Part shown: positions 60,693 to 64,000 of the stretch, piece by piece
Layout of the letters: each line of letters opens with the position of its first letter
Position numbering within the stretch: position 1 is the first letter of the stretch
Assembly (NCBI GenBank): GCA_012838205.1
Contig: DUPR01000047.1
Span: 22,181-86,180 of the forward strand
Length of the DNA: 64,000 nt
Reading direction: 5' to 3'
Source of the DNA: Methanobacterium sp.
GTDB lineage: Archaea > Methanobacteriota > Methanobacteria > Methanobacteriales > Methanobacteriaceae
The notes under the pieces: generated by a model
The model's input: only the letters and a program-made list of their open reading frames with translations
Told to the model about the DNA's origin: nothing
The model's database searches: none
Program-made: the position numbers and the translations under genes

Positions 60693-61364
60693 ATGAGATC
60701 AATTAACACAATATCCTTGTTTATTTTCGATATGGATGGACTAATGTTTGACACTACAAATTTGGCAATTTACAGTTGGATCAAGGCAGGAAACACGTAT
60801 GGTATCCCTATTTCAGAATCAATTGTAATAAAATCAATTGGATTGGATATCCATGGTGCAAAAAAAGTATTTAAAAAAAATTTGGGCAAAAATTTCCCAT
60901 ATCATGAAATTAGAAGTTTAAGATTAAAATATGCCCAGGATTTTATAGAAAAAAATGGAATTCCTGTTAAAAAAGGCCTTTACGAATTAATTGAATTTTT
61001 AGACCAAAAACCAGTCTTAAAAGCAGTGGCCACCTCCACCGAAAGGGAAAGGACAGAACAGTTCTTGCTTTCTGCGGGAGTCAAAGAAAAGTTTGATTTA
61101 ATAGTATGTGGGGATGATGTTTCTAAAGGCAAACCCGAACCTGACATATTTATAACAGTCTCGGAGAAATTGAATTGTAAAAGCAACGAATCTGTGGTAT
61201 TGGAAGACTCAGCTAATGGTATTCTTGCAGCTTCAAGAGCTAATATGATACCTTTTCTGGTTTTTGATGTAAAAAAACCAGATGAAAATATTGAGAAATT
61301 AGCCGAAAAAACCTTTAACTCACTTGTGGAGGTACGCGATTTTTTGCAGAAAATAGATTTCTAA
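60693..61364 (+). CDS. HAD-superfamily phosphatase (PGMB/Gph-like)
   Basis: 223 residues, preceded by GGGAGGA. FDMDGLMFDT is motif I with nucleophile Asp, VATSTERER motif II, the Lys in SKGKPEPD motif III and VVLEDSANGI motif IV. The cap is the helical type of phosphoglycolate phosphatase and beta-phosphoglucomutase. The exact sugar phosphate is unknown. Confidence 0.9.
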   Translation: MRSINTISLFIFDMDGLMFDTTNLAIYSWIKAGNTYGIPISESIVIKSIGLDIHGAKKVFKKNLGKNFPYHEIRSLRLKYAQDFIEKNGIPVKKGLYELIEFLDQKPVLKAVATSTERERTEQFLLSAGVKEKFDLIVCGDDVSKGKPEPDIFITVSEKLNCKSNESVVLEDSANGILAASRANMIPFLVFDVKKPDENIEKLAEKTFNSLVEVRDFLQKIDF

Positions 61365-61399
61365 TAATTTTTCCCATAATGATAACAATCTCTAAGTTT

Positions 61400-62047
61400 T
61401 CACTTTTTTTGTCCAATATAATAAAATCCATTAGAAACATGGCTATTCATTGTTTTAAAAACAGTTTTTTCCAATAATAATTTTTTATAATTCTTAGTCA
61501 ATTTCAATACATCTTCAATAGTGTGATGTCTCAAAACCAACCCTTCAGGAAGTTCAAACACGCCATAAATCCCATATTTATCCTCATATTTAGCATAACG
61601 TTTAAGATTCCTAGTATCATAATTTAACAGAAAATCACTGATATAGATTATTCCATTTTTTTTCAAAACTCTAGAAATTTCATTTATTAAAATTTCCTGT
61701 TCTATATCAGTTACATTACTGGTTAACACTCCAATAAGAAGCACAACATCAAATTCATTATCCGTAAAGGGTAATTTCTCCCCATTATTTTTTACAAACT
61801 TTAAGTAGGGATATAATCTCATTCCTCTTTCTAGCATCGCCTCTGAGAAGTCAACACCCGTTAAATTTTTAAAACCATTATTATGGAGTTCATTTAAAAT
61901 CCTACCATAACCACAGCCAACATCAAGGATATTCATCTCTTTTTTAACATGTTTTTTAATTGCTTCTAGAAAAAATGGTGTGGGGAATTCTTTTTCATCT
62001 GCTAATTCATCCCAATATTTTACCTGATCTTGAATAGGCTTCATCAT
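61400..62047 (-). CDS. Class I SAM-dependent methyltransferase
   Basis: 215 residues with motif I ILDVGCGYGRIL, an acidic ribose-binding VDFSEAM, and DVVLLIGVLT as motif IV. It belongs to the small-molecule Methyltransf_11 group; the substrate is unknown. A start at either of two adjacent ATGs is possible. It is convergent with the HAD gene. Confidence 0.88.
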   Translation of the reverse strand: MMKPIQDQVKYWDELADEKEFPTPFFLEAIKKHVKKEMNILDVGCGYGRILNELHNNGFKNLTGVDFSEAMLERGMRLYPYLKFVKNNGEKLPFTDNEFDVVLLIGVLTSNVTDIEQEILINEISRVLKKNGIIYISDFLLNYDTRNLKRYAKYEDKYGIYGVFELPEGLVLRHHTIEDVLKLTKNYKKLLLEKTVFKTMNSHVSNGFYYIGQKK

Positions 62048-62128
62048 TTCCTCTGTTTATATAAATCGCTATATTTAATTTAAACTTTTTATAATAAAAT
62101 ATTTCATTAAAAAAAATATGATGTTTCT

Positions 62129-62602
62129 TCAACAGTTAATAACTTCTATTTTCCTTTTCTCATATCCGGGGGACATGATTTCAAGTAAAGTGTTTAAACC
62201 ATGCATAATTCCTTTACCTGAATTTGCCTCAGTTGGAAGTATTGGAACCTTTGAATGATGACAATTTAATGGTGCATTGTTTAAATCCTGTTTGTTTGCA
62301 AATATCACAAAAGGAATTTTTTTCCCCTCTACAATTTTCATCATTTCTTCACATGTGGTTGTAATCCCCTGAGTGTTATCAATTAATATTATAGCGCCGT
62401 CTATGTTCGGGGATAATAAGTTTTCGCACGACTTTAATTGTTCTGCCCCAGTTGGGCAAAAAATCTCCAGTTTTTCATTGTAAATAGTAATTTTTCCATA
62501 AATCACAGAATCATTTTCCACTAAACTGTGGCACAAATGTTTCAGGGCAGTTTTTTTACCAGAACCAGAGTTTCCCCACATTAAAATCTTTTTAATTTCC
62601 AT
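62129..62602 (-). CDS. Degenerate small G protein (Arf/MglA-like)
   Basis: About 157 residues from ATG 62602, with GGGGAGAT upstream. The G1 loop reads GNSGSGKKT, with Lys where Ser or Thr should coordinate magnesium. The G3 motif DTPG is replaced by CPTG. G4 is intact (FANKQD). The order and strand pattern still match the archaeal Arf/MglA-like GTP-binding family. It may bind nucleotide without normal hydrolysis. Partners are not evident; the adjacent genes are a methyltransferase and GMP synthase. Confidence 0.78.
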   Translation of the reverse strand: MEIKKILMWGNSGSGKKTALKHLCHSLVENDSVIYGKITIYNEKLEIFCPTGAEQLKSCENLLSPNIDGAIILIDNTQGITTTCEEMMKIVEGKKIPFVIFANKQDLNNAPLNCHHSKVPILPTEANSGKGIMHGLNTLLEIMSPGYEKRKIEVINC

Positions 62603-62883
62603 AAATATCTCCCCCCCCAATTGTTTTTAATAAAATCCTCCTTCTTTTATCTAATAATAATTATTTTCACAAATGAATATATCAAAACAGATAGGATAGT
62701 GCTTGAAATCACATCATTTATATTATGTGTTGTGGCTTGCAATGTTGGTTATTGGCCAAAAAATGAATTTTGTTAATTAACGCAAAATGGTGGGGTAAAA
62801 TCAAAAATGAAATAATATAAAAATATTGATTGGCGTTTATTTTGGTTAAATCCTCTAAAAGGGGAAAGAAGTTAAAAAAAAAA

Positions 62884-63810
62884 TTATGCAAATTCAATGG
62901 TACTAGGTGGTTTGTCACTCACTGACAAGGCCACATGGGTCACTTCAGGAATCTCTGCAGTAACTCTTTTTGATATTGTTTTCACCAGTTCCCATGGCAG
63001 TTTAGGCACATCTGCAGTCATGGCATCAAGAGACTCTACCATTCTAATAACAATTAAATACCCATAATCTCGCATATCCCCTTTCACTCCGGTGACCTTA
63101 GTATTAGTAAGAACCGCAAAATACTGCCATAAAGTTTTATCCAAACCCACCTTTTCAACTTCTTCTTCAACTATTGCATTGGTTTTTCTACATATCTCAA
63201 TTTTTTGTCGGGTTATTTTCCCAACAATACGCACGGCCAAACCTGGGCCAGGATATGGCTGTCGGTTTACTATCCCATCCGGGAGGCCCATTTCACGTCC
63301 AAGAATTCTAACTTCGTCCTTATAAAGTTCTCTTATAGGTTCCACAATTTCCAGGACCATTCCGTGAGGAAGAGCTAAATTATGATGTGATTTAATGTTT
63401 CCATCACTTTCAATCCAGTCCGGAGCAATTGTACCTTGCACTAAGTAATCAGCACCAATCTTCTCAGCTTCTCTTTCAAAAACTCGTATGAAAACTTCCC
63501 CGATGATTTTTCGTTTCTCTTCAGGGTCTTCGACACCTTCTAGTTCATCCAAAAATTCATTACTTGCATCAACATACTTTAAATTCAGTCGGTTTTGGAA
63601 AGTTTCTTTGACATAATCTGCTTCCCCTTCACGGAGTAGGCCATGGTTTACAAAAACAGCTGTTAAATTATTTCCAATAGCATTAGAAACCAATACTGAT
63701 GACACTGAACTGTCAACACCTCCAGAAAGGGCGATTATTGCTTTTTTGTCACCTATGGTTTTTTTGATTTTGTCTATAGATTCTTTAATGAAAGAAGATG
63801 GATCTAGCAT
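62884..63810 (-). CDS. guaAB: GMP synthase ATP-pyrophosphatase subunit
   Basis: About 308 residues from ATG 63810, with AAGGTGAT upstream. [10 protein letters not shown] is the PP-loop, and YPGPGLAVR and KPPSTIEF are C-terminal dimerisation and substrate motifs. In archaea the glutaminase subunit is a separate protein (GuaAA), which is not in the window. With it, the enzyme converts XMP to GMP. The final ~180 nt of the window hold its promoter and nothing else recognised. Confidence 0.96.
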   Translation of the reverse strand: MLDPSSFIKESIDKIKKTIGDKKAIIALSGGVDSSVSSVLVSNAIGNNLTAVFVNHGLLREGEADYVKETFQNRLNLKYVDASNEFLDELEGVEDPEEKRKIIGEVFIRVFEREAEKIGADYLVQGTIAPDWIESDGNIKSHHNLALPHGMVLEIVEPIRELYKDEVRILGREMGLPDGIVNRQPYPGPGLAVRIVGKITRQKIEICRKTNAIVEEEVEKVGLDKTLWQYFAVLTNTKVTGVKGDMRDYGYLIVIRMVESLDAMTADVPKLPWELVKTISKRVTAEIPEVTHVALSVSDKPPSTIEFA

Positions 63811-64000
63811 GTTTATCACCTTAAATTTTGATAATAAAGTTTTATTTTTTTATTTAAATTGGATTATAATAGGTAATATTTTTTTTTAGCTTCAGTTGAT
63901 TTAAATTGCATAAAACATATCAACTAAATTATTTTTTAATTTATATTTCTATATTTGCAATGATTTATAAAAATCCGCACATATGATAGTAATTAATTAA

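Overview
The window is a chromosomal segment from a methanogenic archaeon. Diagnostic genes are CfbC (coenzyme F430), AksA and a homoaconitase-type large subunit (coenzyme B), CimA, ArfB (F420/riboflavin), SepCysS (tRNA-dependent cysteine synthesis), an archaeal TBP, DNA topoisomerase VI, an archaeal LSm protein and L37e. The DNA is AT-rich (my impression is mid-30s % G+C, not counted). Many starts are preceded by GGTGAT or GGAGG-type ribosome binding sites, with frequent GTG/TTG starts. Gene content and order point to Methanobacteriales, most likely a mesophilic Methanobacterium-like organism; this is inference, as no search was possible.

Layout. 0-5.3 kb: 3' part of a CDC48/VAT AAA ATPase, S-adenosyl(inosyl)homocysteine hydrolase, a decayed copy of a DUF2119-like gene beside an intact copy, and convergent fen. 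5.3-13.7 kb: a leftward cofactor group (aksA, homoaconitase large subunit, chorismate-lyase-like protein), a CYTH protein, a coiled-coil protein, then rightward tbp, a SerB fused to a long coiled coil, and an MFS exporter. 13.7-20.2 kb: the leftward nurA-herA-mre11-rad50 end-resection operon, divergent from a small tandem winged-helix-like gene. 20.8-25.9 kb: a secreted nuclease lipoprotein and nucleotide-sugar genes (galE, galU, a sugar 3,5-epimerase, rfbB). 26-29.5 kb: tRNA-Leu(GAG), DUF371, an MBL hydrolase, a DUF123 protein, and cfbC translationally coupled to a CBS protein. 29.5-30.7 kb: a 1.2-kb stretch without an intact gene that holds decayed coding fragments.

30.7-35.5 kb: a U32 protein, purF, a Toprim/coiled-coil protein, rpl37e and LSm, divergent from a PUA protein. 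35.5-42.1 kb: a membrane protein, arfB, an AIM24/zinc-ribbon protein, a free ATP-cone, a patatin, sepCysS and type II GAPDH. 42.3-46.9 kb: the leftward aIF1A-RIO1-KH-top6B-top6A cluster. 47.5 kb: a 29-residue very basic microprotein. 47.7-55.2 kb: moeA, UPF0280, a PH-domain membrane protein, a geranylgeranyl reductase overlapping a tRNA G10 methyltransferase, cimA and the KEOPS subunit cgi121. 55.2-64 kb: two HEAT-repeat proteins, a DegT-like PLP enzyme, NreA, MsrB, a HAD phosphatase, a methyltransferase, a degenerate small G protein and the GMP synthase ATP-pyrophosphatase subunit.

Most of the window is conserved core. I saw no CRISPR array, intact insertion sequence, prophage or defence island. 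The observations most worth following are the 29-residue microprotein, the Toprim/coiled-coil protein coupled to L37e, the SerB-coiled-coil fusion beside TBP, the TATA-rich tbp leader with a hairpin abutting its Shine-Dalgarno, the G protein with altered G1 and G3 motifs, a 44-nt identical tract in the two AAA modules of CDC48, and several gene remnants.
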